Positions 9,301-18,513 are shown, counted from the first letter of the stretch. The stretch: DNA of 64,000 bases from Fictibacillus marinisediminis (GCF_023149135.1 NZ_JAIWJX010000002.1:1798001-1862000); one strand, 5' to 3'. Made by a program: numbers and translations. Notes: generated by a model not told the origin, from the letters alone.

Positions 9301-9822
9301 ATGAATTGGTCACTACAGGAATTAAAAAACTTTTATCGAAAACCGCTTGAATTTGATGAGTATGTTGATGCAAGTGAACTTAAATCGCTTGATAAAGAAA
9401 TTCGCGATATACCGCCTGTTCATGTTAGCGGACATGCCGATGTTACTCAGCAGAAAGCCACTTTTTACCTGAAGATTCAGGGAGAAATGGTTCTTCCCTG
9501 CTCAAACACATTGGCAGATGTCCATTTTCCATTTTCGATAAAGACAACCGAAATCTTTCTTCTGGATCCCTCATATACGGTACCAGCTGAAGAGGAGAAC
9601 CTTCACACGGTTGAAGGGCATTTCCTTGATCTGATGCCTTATATACAAGAGCATATTCTGCTTGAAAAGCCGATCAAAGTGGTAGCCGGACCTGATGTTA
9701 AGGATAAGATGGCTCCGCCTGAAGGAGAAGGATGGCAGGTCGTTACAGAGGAAGACCGCAAGAAGAAGATTGACCCTAGACTTGCGGATCTTGCCAAGTT
9801 TTTTGACAAAGACAAATCGTAA
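9301..9822 (+). CDS. ylbN: DUF177 / YceD family protein YlbN
   Basis: Protein of 173 residues in the DUF177 (YceD) family, which is nearly always encoded just before rpmF. Family members have been linked to 23S rRNA accumulation, but the mechanism is not settled. The sequence begins MNWSLQELKNFYRKPLEFDEYVD and ends with the typical acidic/basic IDPRLADLAKFFDKDKS. The start follows TGAGGTGAAAATAG. Its own promoter lies at 9244-9272, and rpmF follows after 63 bp in the same transcript. Confidence 0.92.
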   Translation: MNWSLQELKNFYRKPLEFDEYVDASELKSLDKEIRDIPPVHVSGHADVTQQKATFYLKIQGEMVLPCSNTLADVHFPFSIKTTEIFLLDPSYTVPAEEENLHTVEGHFLDLMPYIQEHILLEKPIKVVAGPDVKDKMAPPEGEGWQVVTEEDRKKKIDPRLADLAKFFDKDKS

Positions 9823-9885
9823 AATTGGAAAATCTGATGTTTGTTTCAGACAAAACCAATACCCCATTTTAAGGAGGTGGATAAC

Positions 9886-10062
9886 ATGGCAGTACCTTTT
9901 CGCAGAACTTCCCAAACCCGCCAAGCAAAGCGCCGTACTCATTACAAGCTTGAAATGCCTGGTATGGTAAAATGTCCACAATGTGGAGAATACAAACTTT
10001 CTCACCGCGTATGCCGTGAATGCGGTTCTTACAAAGGAAAAGAAGTAATCAGCAGCAAATAA
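9886..10062 (+). CDS. rpmF: 50S ribosomal protein L32
   Basis: Protein of 58 residues beginning [20 protein letters not shown]. Cysteines at 30, 33, 43 and 46 (CPQC…CREC) form the zinc-ribbon version of L32, so no zinc-free paralogue is implied here. The ATG at 9886 has an excellent ribosome site, AAGGAGGTGG. An upstream in-frame ATG at 9841 has none and would add a 15-residue tail foreign to the family. A strong terminator follows immediately. Confidence 0.98.
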   Translation: MAVPFRRTSQTRQAKRRTHYKLEMPGMVKCPQCGEYKLSHRVCRECGSYKGKEVISSK

Positions 10063-10068
10063 GAAGAA

Positions 10069-10099
10069 ACAGGAAGCAAATCCGCTTCCTGTTTTTTTT
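10069..10099 (+). terminator. Terminator after rpmF
   Basis: A 9-bp stem ACAGGAAGC / GCTTCCTGT with loop AAATCC is followed by eight T. Confidence 0.93.
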
Positions 10100-10188
10100 A
10101 TTTATATGTAAATTGAGGATTTATTGTTCAATTAAAGGATTTTCCCGCTTAAAAACGAACTATATGTGTGACGTAAAGGGGGAATTAG

Positions 10189-10953
10189 ATGGAAAAAGTA
10201 CTGTATACAATTGAAGATGAGATCGGATGGATCACCATCAACCGTCCTGAAGTCAGAAATGCCGTGGATTTTGAAGTAATGGAGCAATTAGAGGAATACA
10301 TAACTCAAGCCCGACAAAACGATAAAGTAAAAGTCTTAGTGATCAGAGGAGCTGGAAACCGGGCATTTTGTGCTGGGGGAGATTTACGGGCATTTTCAGG
10401 TCTCAAAACAGAAAGACAAGCTCATATTATGCTTTCGAGGATGGGTGAAGTGCTGAAAGCCCTGTTTTTCTTTCCGAAGCCAACTGCCGCCTTGATCAAT
10501 GGAACGGCAGTTGGAGGCGGATGTGAAATCGCGTCTGCCTGTGATGTCAGAATCGCTTCGGCGAATGTGAAGATGGGCTTCGTACAGGGAACGCTCGGGA
10601 TAACAACAGGGTGGGGAGGCGGCACCTATCTCATGGAGAGGGTACGGAAACTGGATGCACTGGATATGCTGTGGAGCGCCGGAAAGCTGACAGCGAAACA
10701 GGCAGCCGACAAAGGGTTTTTACAGTATCTGATAAAAGACGGTGACATTCATACAGAATGCACTAAATATTTAAGAAGGTATACGGAACATTCGGTTGAT
10801 GTGCTGATGGCCTATAAACAGGTATATCTTCGCAGCCTTCCCTTCCAAGAAATTAATACAAGAGCAGATGAAGAAATAAAAACATGTGCAAAGCTCTGGG
10901 AATCAGAAAATCATCACCATGCTGTTGCAGCATTTTTCAATAACAGCAACTGA
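10189..10953 (+). CDS. Enoyl-CoA hydratase/isomerase (crotonase) family protein
   Basis: Crotonase-fold enzyme of 254 residues. The oxyanion-hole segment AFCAGGDLRAF (residues 59-69) and NGTAVGGGCEIASACD with Glu113 match the family. Aligned without gaps to classical enoyl-CoA hydratases, the second catalytic Glu is replaced by Gln133 in MGFVQGTLGITTGWGG. It is therefore probably not a standard hydratase. The GITTGWGG loop resembles ethylmalonyl/methylmalonyl-CoA decarboxylases as I recall them; this is inference. B. subtilis lacks a gene here between rpmF and gerR, but other Bacillaceae seem to have it. The ATG follows AAAGGGGGAATTAG. Confidence 0.85.
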   Translation: MEKVLYTIEDEIGWITINRPEVRNAVDFEVMEQLEEYITQARQNDKVKVLVIRGAGNRAFCAGGDLRAFSGLKTERQAHIMLSRMGEVLKALFFFPKPTAALINGTAVGGGCEIASACDVRIASANVKMGFVQGTLGITTGWGGGTYLMERVRKLDALDMLWSAGKLTAKQAADKGFLQYLIKDGDIHTECTKYLRRYTEHSVDVLMAYKQVYLRSLPFQEINTRADEEIKTCAKLWESENHHHAVAAFFNNSN

Positions 10954-11097
10954 TTTGCCTTTGTTTTTTTACTAAGTATAGTATCCTGGCGGAATGGAAA
11001 TCGTACGATGGAGACCTCTTATTAATAGAACAAAAGTCTATCTTTTCTATTAATTGCATAACTATGTAAAAACGACATAAAAGATGGAGGGATTAGG

Positions 11098-11706
11098 TTG
11101 ACTGTTGTTCGCCAGGATGCTTGGAACCAGGAAGAAGATGTATTGCTAGCAGATGTTGTACTTCGCCATATCAGAGAAGGGAGCACTCAGCTGGCAGCGT
11201 TTGAAGAAGTGGGAGAAAAACTGTCACGTACTTCTGCGGCCTGTGGGTTCAGATGGAATTCTCTGATCAGAAAAAGGTATGAATCAGCCATCGCTATAGC
11301 AAAAAAGCAGCGAAAAGAAAGAAATAAAGATAAGATTGGTTATGAAGAAAGCCGAGTAGACGTTTCGAGTCATGCTGGTAAAAGAGATGAATATGTCGTT
11401 GCGAAGGAAAAGTCATTATCACTGGATGATGTCATTGTCTTCTTGAAGAATTTTAAATCTACTGAAGAACGCCGTTCAGACCAAGAGCTGGCTAATCTTC
11501 GGAATCAAGTGGAGGAACTGAAAACACAAAATGCTCAGTTTCAGTCCCATCTTCAGAAATTAAATCATGAATACCAGCTCGTTTGTGAAGATTATAAAGC
11601 ACTGATAGAAATCATGGACCGTGCTAGAAAAATGGTGGCGACGGATGAAGAAGGCGGCAATCATCTGACATTTAAAGTAGACGGCCTTCAAAAACTTGAA
11701 AAATAA
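11098..11706 (+). CDS. gerR: RsfA-family sporulation regulator GerR (YlbO)
   Basis: Protein of 202 residues with an N-terminal Myb/SANT-like DNA-binding region ([36 protein letters not shown]) and a C-terminal coiled coil around residues 120-170. It closely resembles B. subtilis YlbO/GerR, a mother-cell transcription factor made under sigma-E that represses and activates subsets of the sigma-E regulon. Translation starts at a TTG preceded by GATGGAGGGATTAGG. A weak sigma-E-like pair (GCATAAC at 11056 and CATAAAAG at 11076) lies upstream, with spacing on the short side. Confidence 0.92.
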   Translation: MTVVRQDAWNQEEDVLLADVVLRHIREGSTQLAAFEEVGEKLSRTSAACGFRWNSLIRKRYESAIAIAKKQRKERNKDKIGYEESRVDVSSHAGKRDEYVVAKEKSLSLDDVIVFLKNFKSTEERRSDQELANLRNQVEELKTQNAQFQSHLQKLNHEYQLVCEDYKALIEIMDRARKMVATDEEGGNHLTFKVDGLQKLEK

Positions 11707-11708
11707 AA

Positions 11709-11739
11709 AAAGATGGCGGAGAGCGCCATCTTTTTTTAT
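11709..11739. terminator. Bidirectional terminator between gerR and ylbP
   Basis: A 10-bp perfect stem AAAGATGGCG / CGCCATCTTT with 5-base loop is flanked by A and T runs on both sides. Confidence 0.93.
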
Positions 11740-11754
11740 TTTTGCAAATTTAAA

Positions 11755-12240
11755 TTATAGCGTTTGTTCAGATACCCCTTTTGGATAGGACACATAAGGG
11801 TTTTCCCCGCGGTCCCTTTCTTCATTGTAGGTAACGGCTTCAAAGCCCATTTTCTCCCAGAACCCGCTCGATTGCTGTCTTCCATTTGTTTTAATTGGAA
11901 GATTGAACGATTGTGCAAATTGAACCAGCGTTTTTCCGTAGCCTTTCCCTTGATACTGCGGCAGCACTTCCAGCTTCCACAATTCAAAATAATCCTGTGG
12001 TGGACTGAAATAACGGTCGTATGCTGCCTCAATTCTATATAAGCTCATCCTGGCCACTAATTTGTCGCCAAAATAGATTCCGTAAAAAGGAGACTCACTG
12101 TCATTTTCAATAATGTTATCTTGAAGATCCTCGAGCATAGACAGCTCCTGAATACCGTATTCTTTGAACTGTTTAAATTCTTCTAATGTTTTATAGTTGA
12201 TGACTAAGCGTTTAACTGTATACGTTTCCATGGTGCTCAT
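11755..12240 (-). CDS. ylbP: GNAT-family N-acetyltransferase YlbP
   Basis: Protein of 161 residues with the acetyl-CoA-binding core of GNAT enzymes: FELWKLEVLPQYQGKGYGKTLVQFAQSFNLPIKT (residues about 83-117), including the Q-x-x-G-x-G/A loop QGKGYG. The acceptor substrate is unknown. The ATG at 12240 has GAGGGGGAACGAG upstream. It is in the same order as B. subtilis ylbP, convergent with gerR and divergent from the carboxylase operon. Confidence 0.9.
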   Translation of the reverse strand: MSTMETYTVKRLVINYKTLEEFKQFKEYGIQELSMLEDLQDNIIENDSESPFYGIYFGDKLVARMSLYRIEAAYDRYFSPPQDYFELWKLEVLPQYQGKGYGKTLVQFAQSFNLPIKTNGRQQSSGFWEKMGFEAVTYNEERDRGENPYVSYPKGVSEQTL

Positions 12241-12407
12241 AACTCGTTCCCCCTCGAATGACTCTGTTGATTATCTTTCTTTTAGTATATACTAATTATG
12301 CGAAAAATTCTTTAAAAAAGAAATATTCGTTTTGTTGCCGCTTACAAAAGGAAAAAAATATTTTTTGTCGAATATACGACAATGAGGCATCGAAGGGAGG
12401 ATATAGA

Positions 12408-13754
12408 GTGAAGAAAATATTGATCGCTAACCGGGGAGAAATTGCCGGACGAATCGTTAAAACATGTTCAGAAATGGGAATAGAATCGATTGTGGTCTAT
12501 TCGGATGCTGACAAGGAACTTCCCTACGTTCAGCAGGCCACTCGTGCTTACCATCTGGGAGAACCCCCGGTTATTAAATCTTACTTGAACCAGGACAAAA
12601 TCATTGAGATTGCACAATCTGAAAAGGTTGATGCGATTCATCCAGGCTATGGATTCCTCTCCGAGAACGGGGAGTTTGCTAAAAAAATAGAAGAACTAGG
12701 CATAACGTTCATCGGTCCGTCCCCGAACGTAGTAGAGGCCATGGGGGACAAAGTTCAGGCGAGAAAAACCATGGAGAAAGCGGGTGTCCCTGTTGTCCCT
12801 GGAACGACTGAACCGATTGCGGATGTAGAAGAAGCGGCATCTATCGCTGGCAAGATCGGCTATCCTGTTATGCTTAAGGCAAGCGCGGGAGGCGGAGGGA
12901 TCGGTATGGTCCGCTGTGACGATGAAGAAACCCTTCGAAAGCAGTTCATGTCCAGCCAGCAGCGAGCTAAAATGTATTTTGGCAGCGACCGTATGTTTAT
13001 AGAGAAATTTATCAGCCCTGCCCGCCATATTGAAGTTCAAGTATTTGGAGACAGCCAAGGAAACATCATCCATTTGTTTGAAAGAGACTGTTCCATTCAG
13101 AGGCGGCATCAAAAAGTCATTGAAGAATCACCTTCACCTTATTTAACTGAGAAACTGCGTGAAGAAATGGGTGAAGCCGCAGTGAAAGCTGCTCAATCTG
13201 TTTCCTATACGAATGCGGGTACAGTGGAATTTATCGTTGATGGCGATGGGCATTTTTATTTTCTTGAAATGAATACCCGTCTTCAGGTCGAACACCCCGT
13301 AACGGAAATGACGACCGGGTTGGATCTTGTGAGATGGCAGATTGAAGTGGCATCAGGAAAATCGCTTCCGCTCCTGCAGAATGAAGTGCAGCAGAAAGGC
13401 CATAGTATGGAATTCCGCCTATATGCAGAGGATCCTGTTAAATTTCTTCCTTCACCAGGAAAAATTGAAGTTCTTTCGTTCCCTCAAGGAGAAGGAATCC
13501 GAATTGATGCAGGTTATGCAGCAACAAACACCGTCTCTCCGTTTTATGACCCAATGATTGCGAAGATTATTGTAAGCGATTCCAACAGAGAGCAGTGCCT
13601 AAAGAAATCAGCTGAGTTTTTTAACGAGTTTGAGGTCAAAGGGATAAAAACAAATGCCCCTCTTTTCAAAAAGGTTCTTGAGGATCCTGATTTTCAAAAA
13701 GGGGTCTATACAACAGGTTTTTTAACTGAGAAGCCAAAGGTTACAGAACAATAA
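12408..13754 (+). CDS. Biotin carboxylase subunit of an acyl-CoA carboxylase
   Basis: Protein of 448 residues, the usual AccC length. It carboxylates the biotin on the partner carrier using bicarbonate and ATP. Visible are the N-terminal KILIANRGEIAGRIVKTC, the ATP-grasp glycine loop MLKASAGGGGIGM, FIEKFI…RHIEVQVFGD, ERDCSIQRRHQKVIEE, and the catalytic FLEMNTRLQVEHPVTE. I chose the GTG at 12408, preceded by AAGGGAGGATATA; the open frame extends further up without a ribosome site. It heads a three-gene operon with the carrier and transferase. Substrate (acetyl-, propionyl- or methylcrotonyl-CoA) is not certain. It is additional to the housekeeping accC expected elsewhere. Confidence 0.9.
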   Translation: MKKILIANRGEIAGRIVKTCSEMGIESIVVYSDADKELPYVQQATRAYHLGEPPVIKSYLNQDKIIEIAQSEKVDAIHPGYGFLSENGEFAKKIEELGITFIGPSPNVVEAMGDKVQARKTMEKAGVPVVPGTTEPIADVEEAASIAGKIGYPVMLKASAGGGGIGMVRCDDEETLRKQFMSSQQRAKMYFGSDRMFIEKFISPARHIEVQVFGDSQGNIIHLFERDCSIQRRHQKVIEESPSPYLTEKLREEMGEAAVKAAQSVSYTNAGTVEFIVDGDGHFYFLEMNTRLQVEHPVTEMTTGLDLVRWQIEVASGKSLPLLQNEVQQKGHSMEFRLYAEDPVKFLPSPGKIEVLSFPQGEGIRIDAGYAATNTVSPFYDPMIAKIIVSDSNREQCLKKSAEFFNEFEVKGIKTNAPLFKKVLEDPDFQKGVYTTGFLTEKPKVTEQ

Positions 13755-13775
13755 AATACGTAGGAGTGTATGAGA

Positions 13776-13988
13776 ATGAAACAGGTTATCGCATCAATGG
13801 CAGGAACAGTATGGAATATTGCTGTATCAGAAGGAGACCAGGTATCTGCGGGACAGAGTGTTGTCATCCTCGAGTCAATGAAGATGGAAATACCGGTCGA
13901 AGCAGAGTCGGCAGGGACAGTAGAAGAGATTAAAGTAGCAGTTGGAGATTTCGTAAATGAAGGAGACGTTCTAGTTACTCTGGCTTAA
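13776..13988 (+). CDS. Biotin carboxyl carrier protein of the acyl-CoA carboxylase
   Basis: A stand-alone biotinyl domain of 70 residues. The biotin acceptor is Lys36 in ESMKMEIP, and [19 protein letters not shown] and VNEGDVL are the typical flanking turns. It resembles B. subtilis YngHB. The ATG at 13776 is 9 bases after AGGAG; another ATG two codons earlier (13770) is only 3 bases from it and is less likely. It lies between the carboxylase and transferase genes and belongs to the same operon. Confidence 0.93.
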   Translation: MKQVIASMAGTVWNIAVSEGDQVSAGQSVVILESMKMEIPVEAESAGTVEEIKVAVGDFVNEGDVLVTLA

Positions 13989-14045
13989 GGTTACGGAGAA
14001 AAACTGAACGAGCGCTCACTCTTTAATGCAGATGGAGGGATAACG

Positions 14046-15587
14046 ATGGATTCAACGAAGACAGAATCGTCCTATGAAGTACTTGTCAGCAAGATTAAAG
14101 CAGGCGGTGCGGAAAAATATCATGCTAAAAACGCCTCTCAAAACAAGATGTTTGCAAGAGAACGTCTCTCGCTGTTATTTGATGAAGGTGAATTTCATGA
14201 AGAAGACGGACTGTTTGCAAACAGCCAGGCGGGAGATCTTCCCGCTGATGGTGTCATCACGGCAACGGGCAAGGTAAACGGACAGACGGTATGTGCGATG
14301 GCGAATGATTCTACAGTTAAAGCGGGCTCGTGGGGTGCCCGTACTGTAGAAAAAATTATTCGTATCCAGGAAACAGCACAGCGGCTGAAAGTTCCGATGT
14401 TTTATCTGGTCGATTCTGCAGGTGCACGGATCACCGATCAGATTGACATGTTCCCGAATCGCAGGGGAGCTGGAAGGATTTTTTATAATCAGGTAAAAAT
14501 GTCAGGCATGATTCCTCAAGTCTGCCTCCTTTTTGGACCTTCTGCTGCAGGCGGAGCATACATTCCTGCATTTTGTGACGTTGTTATCATGGTTGACCAG
14601 AATGCGTCCATGTATCTGGGCTCACCAAGAATGGCTGAAAAAGTAATCGGCGAAAAAGTTACCCTGGAAGAAATGGGCGGAGCAAGGATGCACTGTTCGG
14701 TGAGCGGTTGCGGGGATATCCTGGCTGCAGATGAAAAAGAAGCGGTCAGCTATGCGAGAAAGTACCTTTCTTATTTTCCGGCCAATTATAAGCATAAGCC
14801 TGCTTTTACAGAAGAGAAGGCGCCGGTTTCTGGAAGAGAGATCAGTGAAATCGTGCCAAAAAATCAGAACGTGCCTTTTGATATGTATGAATTTATCAGC
14901 AGAATTGTGGATGAAGACAGCTTTTTTGAGATGAAGAAGCTTTTTGCTGCAGAGATTGTTACCGGTTTTGCAAGAATAAAGGGCCGCCCGGTCGGATTGA
15001 TCGCCAATCAGCCAAAAGTGAAAGGCGGAGTGCTGTTTGTTGATTCAGCCGATAAGGCCGCTAAATTTATCACGCTGTGTGATGCTTTCAATATCCCTGT
15101 TATTTTCCTTGCGGATGTACCTGGTTTTATGATTGGTACGAAAGTAGAACGAGCGGGCATTATCCGCCATGGAGCCAAGCTGATTGCCGCCATGAGTGAT
15201 GTCACGGTTCCTAAACTGTCTGTTATCGTAAGAAAAGCCTATGGAGCTGGACTTTATGCGATGGCTGGCCCTGCTTTTGAACCGGACTGCTGCATCGCGC
15301 TTCCTACCGCGCAAATTGCTGTTATGGGCCCAGAAGCTGCTGTAAATGCAGTTTATTCAAACAAAATTAATGAGATTGAAGATCCGAAAGAACGCGTGAT
15401 GTATGTCCAGCAGAAACAACAGGAATACAAAGAGCATATTGACGTGTATAAATTGGCTTCAGAGCTGATTATTGATGATATTGTTGAACCTTCTGCTTTA
15501 AGGGAGACGCTCTATCACAGACTCGTCTTTTTTGAATCAAAAGATATGGTGTTTAGTGAAAGAAAGCATCCTGTCTATCCGGTATAA
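14046..15587 (+). CDS. Acyl-CoA carboxylase, carboxyltransferase subunit
   Basis: Protein of 513 residues containing both halves of a carboxyltransferase, as in propionyl-CoA carboxylase beta subunits. Landmarks are the N-terminal MFARERLSLLFDEGEFHE, the acyl-CoA oxyanion region GPSAAGGAYIPAF, and the C-terminal biotin-side FLADVPGFMIGTKVERAGIIRHGAKL and KAYGAGLYAMAG. It transfers the carboxyl group from biotin to an acyl-CoA. The ATG follows GATGGAGGGATAACG. It completes the three-gene complex, and a terminator follows. The closest B. subtilis genes are yngE/yngHA/yngHB, located elsewhere on that chromosome. Confidence 0.9.
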   Translation: MDSTKTESSYEVLVSKIKAGGAEKYHAKNASQNKMFARERLSLLFDEGEFHEEDGLFANSQAGDLPADGVITATGKVNGQTVCAMANDSTVKAGSWGARTVEKIIRIQETAQRLKVPMFYLVDSAGARITDQIDMFPNRRGAGRIFYNQVKMSGMIPQVCLLFGPSAAGGAYIPAFCDVVIMVDQNASMYLGSPRMAEKVIGEKVTLEEMGGARMHCSVSGCGDILAADEKEAVSYARKYLSYFPANYKHKPAFTEEKAPVSGREISEIVPKNQNVPFDMYEFISRIVDEDSFFEMKKLFAAEIVTGFARIKGRPVGLIANQPKVKGGVLFVDSADKAAKFITLCDAFNIPVIFLADVPGFMIGTKVERAGIIRHGAKLIAAMSDVTVPKLSVIVRKAYGAGLYAMAGPAFEPDCCIALPTAQIAVMGPEAAVNAVYSNKINEIEDPKERVMYVQQKQQEYKEHIDVYKLASELIIDDIVEPSALRETLYHRLVFFESKDMVFSERKHPVYPV

Positions 15588-15593
15588 AGGATC

Positions 15594-15622
15594 CCTCCGC
15601 TTTTTTTGGCGGAGGTCTTTTT
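15594..15622 (+). terminator. Terminator after the carboxylase operon
   Basis: A 7-bp stem CCTCCGC / GCGGAGG with a T-rich loop is followed by TCTTTTTAT. Confidence 0.85.
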
Positions 15623-15681
15623 ATGTCAAGATATGATAATATGAAGAAAATACGATGATACATAGGGATTAGGAGAAGTCC

Positions 15682-16572
15682 ATGAAAATTGCCATAATCG
15701 GAGGAGGATCGATCGGCCTTCTCCTAGCATCATTTTTTTCAGAAGAAGGCCAAGAGGTTACAGTTTGCACAAGAACAGGCCAGCAGGCAAACGCCATCAA
15801 ACGAAATGGGGTGAGCTGCAGGTCCGTTTCAGGTACTGAAAAAACATATCCAGTTTCTGCGAGTCTGATTGATGAATACAAAGAGGAACCGCATTATACG
15901 GTTGTTTGTGTAAAACAGCATCACCTGCCTGCTGTCTATGCCATTTTACGTTCCAGCCAGAGGTATTTAGACAGTACACTGCTCTTTATACAAAACGGAA
16001 TGGGTCATGTGGATTCATTGGATTCCCTGCCCCAGCATAATATTTTGGCCGGCATCATTGAACATGGAGCGCTTAAGATCAGTGATCATGAAGTGCGGCA
16101 TACCGGAAATGGGAAAATTAAGCTCGCCTCTTACCGGGGCGGCATTGACAATGCATTTTGGGGAAGAATGATAACAGGATGCTTCAGTATTGAAGCGAAA
16201 GACAGGCTTGATTCCATCATGAAGGAAAAACTTGTGGTAAACAGTGTGGTCAATCCACTAACCTCATTGTTCCGTGTTCAGAATGGTGACATTGAGCGGA
16301 ATGCTCATTTAAGAGTAATGGCGAAACTTCTTTTTGAAGAAGCCTGTGGTGTTTTAGGTATTGGAGAGACGGATGCTCTTTGGGAGCATGTAAGGAATGT
16401 CTGCAGAAGAACAGCGGATAATCGGTCTTCGATGTTAAGGGATATTGAAGAAGGACGAAAAACAGAGATCGAAGCCATCAGCGGATATCTTCTTATGATC
16501 GCTGATCATAAGGGGATGCATCTTCCTAACACGAAGTTTATCTATCATGGAATCAAGGCATTAGAACCATAA
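15682..16572 (+). CDS. ylbQ: 2-dehydropantoate 2-reductase family protein YlbQ
   Basis: Protein of 296 residues with an N-terminal Rossmann fold (MKIAIIGGGSIGLLLASFFSEEG) and an ApbA/PanE C-terminal helical domain. The family reduces ketopantoate to pantoate with NADPH in pantothenate synthesis, with Lys (here in the KLVVNSVVNPLTSLF segment) and Glu as catalytic residues. B. subtilis YlbQ is the matching gene by position. Whether this is the main PanE of the organism cannot be decided here. The ATG follows TTAGGAGAAGTCC. Confidence 0.88.
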   Translation: MKIAIIGGGSIGLLLASFFSEEGQEVTVCTRTGQQANAIKRNGVSCRSVSGTEKTYPVSASLIDEYKEEPHYTVVCVKQHHLPAVYAILRSSQRYLDSTLLFIQNGMGHVDSLDSLPQHNILAGIIEHGALKISDHEVRHTGNGKIKLASYRGGIDNAFWGRMITGCFSIEAKDRLDSIMKEKLVVNSVVNPLTSLFRVQNGDIERNAHLRVMAKLLFEEACGVLGIGETDALWEHVRNVCRRTADNRSSMLRDIEEGRKTEIEAISGYLLMIADHKGMHLPNTKFIYHGIKALEP

Positions 16573-16683
16573 AAGCGTAGAGGTTCATCTTCTATTGAAT
16601 GTTGTTCTTCTTTTTGCATAAGTTACATTGAAGACTTTTGTTTTGCTGTCTTTATTTTTGTGCTTTTCTCCGAGCATTTCATT

Positions 16684-16712
16684 TTGGTGATGAACCTGTA
16701 GTTTGCTATACT
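16684..16712 (+). promoter_or_regulatory. Sigma-A promoter of bshC
   Basis: TTGGTG (16684-16689), 17-base spacer and TATACT (16707-16712), with a TG extended -10 at 16704-16705. The predicted start near 16719 is about 33 bases before the bshC ATG. Confidence 0.75.
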
Positions 16713-16751
16713 CTATAAGCAGTTGTATACATAGAGAAAGGACGTACTTAT

Positions 16752-18380
16752 ATGAGGATCGATGAATTCCCTCTTCAAGATAAAAACCAAATAGCCGCAT
16801 CATATTCAGCTGCTGATCCTTCAGTGGAAAACCTCTATGATTACAATGGGTTTACTGCTGAAATGATGGAACAACGGATTTCGGATATCGGCAGCAGAGA
16901 GTATGAACGTGAAAAATTGGCGAATTATCTTTCTGATTATAATTTTCAATTTTCCTGTTCAAAACAAACCTTAACCAACATCGAAAAACTAAGAAACCCT
17001 AAAAGTGCAGCAGTGATCGGCGGACAACAGGCGGGATTGCTTACGGGCCCGCTGTTAACCATACACAAATGCATCAGCATCATACAATTTGCCTGTATTC
17101 AGGAACGGCAGCTGGGTGTTCCTGTCGTTCCTGTCTTTTGGATTGCTGGTGAAGACCATGATTATGATGAAATCAATCATGTGAATGTTGAACGCAACGG
17201 AGGCCCTAAAAAACGCTCCCTTCCACCGGTTAGCCCGTTAAAGACTTCCGCAACCTTAATGGAGTGGGATAGCGTGAAGGCGGCGGAGTGGGCTGAATCT
17301 GTTTTTAGGGAGTTTGGAGAAACGGAATTCACAAAAGAAGTACTTTCAAAAGTAAAAGAGATCTTCAAATCTTCTAAAACAGCGGTTCATTCGTTTGCTC
17401 AATTTATTACAGATCTATTTGGAGAATACGGTTTGGTTTTAGTGGACTCTGGGGAACCGCATTTTAAGCGGCTTCAGACAGAAACCTTGGAAAAAATGAT
17501 TCTTCGCAACAAAGAGGTGGATGAGGCTTTTGCTGCTGGCATCGGACAATTAACCGGTCGAGGGTTTTCTGCTCCGGTAGAGCTTCAAGAAAACAACGCC
17601 CACATGTTTATCTATCAAAATGAAGAAAGACTGCTGTTATTTCGGGATGATAGCGGTAACTTCCTCTCGAAAAATGAGGAAGTAACCATCACCTCAGAAC
17701 AGCTCATGGCTAATGCCAAAGAAAAGCCGGAACTCTTCAGCAATAATGTTGTGACCAGACCTGTCATGCAAGAAAGCCTGTTTCCAGTCTTGGCATTTAT
17801 CGCAGGATCGGGTGAGATTGCCTACTGGTCTGCACTTAAAGAAGTATTTCATCTTTTTGGCTTTAAGATGCCGCCTCTAGTACCCAGGCTTTCCATGACC
17901 ATCGTAACCGGAAAGAATGAAAAACAGCTGAAAGAAACAGGGTTGAAAGTGGAGGATGTTCTGCGGGAAGGAACCGAAGTACACAAACAGTCTTGGTATG
18001 AAACCCATAAACCAATCGATACGAAAGGTGTCTATACGGAGACATTGACCAAGATCGAGGCGGCTCATACAGAACTGAAAACGCTGGCGCTCACTATTGA
18101 TCCTTCTCTTAAGAGGCTTTCGGACATAAACCTAAACAGAATCAAAAATGAAGTTGATTATCTGCATACAAAAATGGAGCGGGCCATGAAAAAGGAATTA
18201 AAGGAGCCTCTTGCTTTGTTCGATCATCTGCAGTGCGATCTCGCTCCGGATGGTGTGCTTCAGGAGAGAGTTTGGAATGCTTTTTCATACATTAACCGCT
18301 ATGGAACAGATTGGATTAAACAGCTAACAGAGCAGCCTCTTGAATTCAATGGCAAGCATAAACTTGTATATGTACGTTAA
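16752..18380 (+). CDS. bshC: Bacillithiol synthesis protein BshC
   Basis: Protein of 542 residues, matching the BshC (YllA) family. BshC is the putative cysteine ligase that adds Cys to glucosaminyl-malate in the last step of bacillithiol synthesis. Visible landmarks are the core segments AAVIGGQQAGLLTGPLLTIHKCISII and FWIAGEDHDYDEINHV around residues 90-145, plus a long C-terminal coiled coil. The ATG follows AGAGAAAGGACG and has its own promoter. It stands directly before mraZ, as in B. subtilis. Confidence 0.95.
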   Translation: MRIDEFPLQDKNQIAASYSAADPSVENLYDYNGFTAEMMEQRISDIGSREYEREKLANYLSDYNFQFSCSKQTLTNIEKLRNPKSAAVIGGQQAGLLTGPLLTIHKCISIIQFACIQERQLGVPVVPVFWIAGEDHDYDEINHVNVERNGGPKKRSLPPVSPLKTSATLMEWDSVKAAEWAESVFREFGETEFTKEVLSKVKEIFKSSKTAVHSFAQFITDLFGEYGLVLVDSGEPHFKRLQTETLEKMILRNKEVDEAFAAGIGQLTGRGFSAPVELQENNAHMFIYQNEERLLLFRDDSGNFLSKNEEVTITSEQLMANAKEKPELFSNNVVTRPVMQESLFPVLAFIAGSGEIAYWSALKEVFHLFGFKMPPLVPRLSMTIVTGKNEKQLKETGLKVEDVLREGTEVHKQSWYETHKPIDTKGVYTETLTKIEAAHTELKTLALTIDPSLKRLSDINLNRIKNEVDYLHTKMERAMKKELKEPLALFDHLQCDLAPDGVLQERVWNAFSYINRYGTDWIKQLTEQPLEFNGKHKLVYVR

Positions 18381-18408
18381 ATTAAAAACGAAATAAAATG
18401 ATAAAAAA

Positions 18409-18439
18409 AATCCTGCCCTACAGCAGGATTTTTTTTTTT
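18409..18439 (+). terminator. Terminator after bshC
   Basis: An 8-bp stem AATCCTGC / GCAGGATT with loop CCTACA is followed by ten T. Confidence 0.93.
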
Positions 18440-18458
18440 GTTAGCGAATAATTTGTTA

Positions 18459-18506
18459 GTGGTGAAAAGTGGGGTAATGTGGTAGAGTTAGGGTAGAAAG
18501 TGGGGG
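18459..18506 (+). promoter_or_regulatory. MraZ-binding repeats (mraZ operator)
   Basis: GTGG repeats start at 18459, 18469 and 18479, exactly 10 bases apart, and a fourth (AAAGTGGGGG) starts at 18500, 21 bases further on. MraZ proteins of other bacteria bind direct GTGG-type repeats with one helical turn spacing upstream of their own gene. The fourth repeat is also the Shine-Dalgarno sequence of mraZ. Confidence 0.75.
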
Positions 18507-18513
18507 ATGTCCT

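Noticed and set aside
16585..16803. Minus-strand open frame before bshC
   Set aside because: It overlaps the bshC promoter and start, has no ribosome site and no recognisable similarity.
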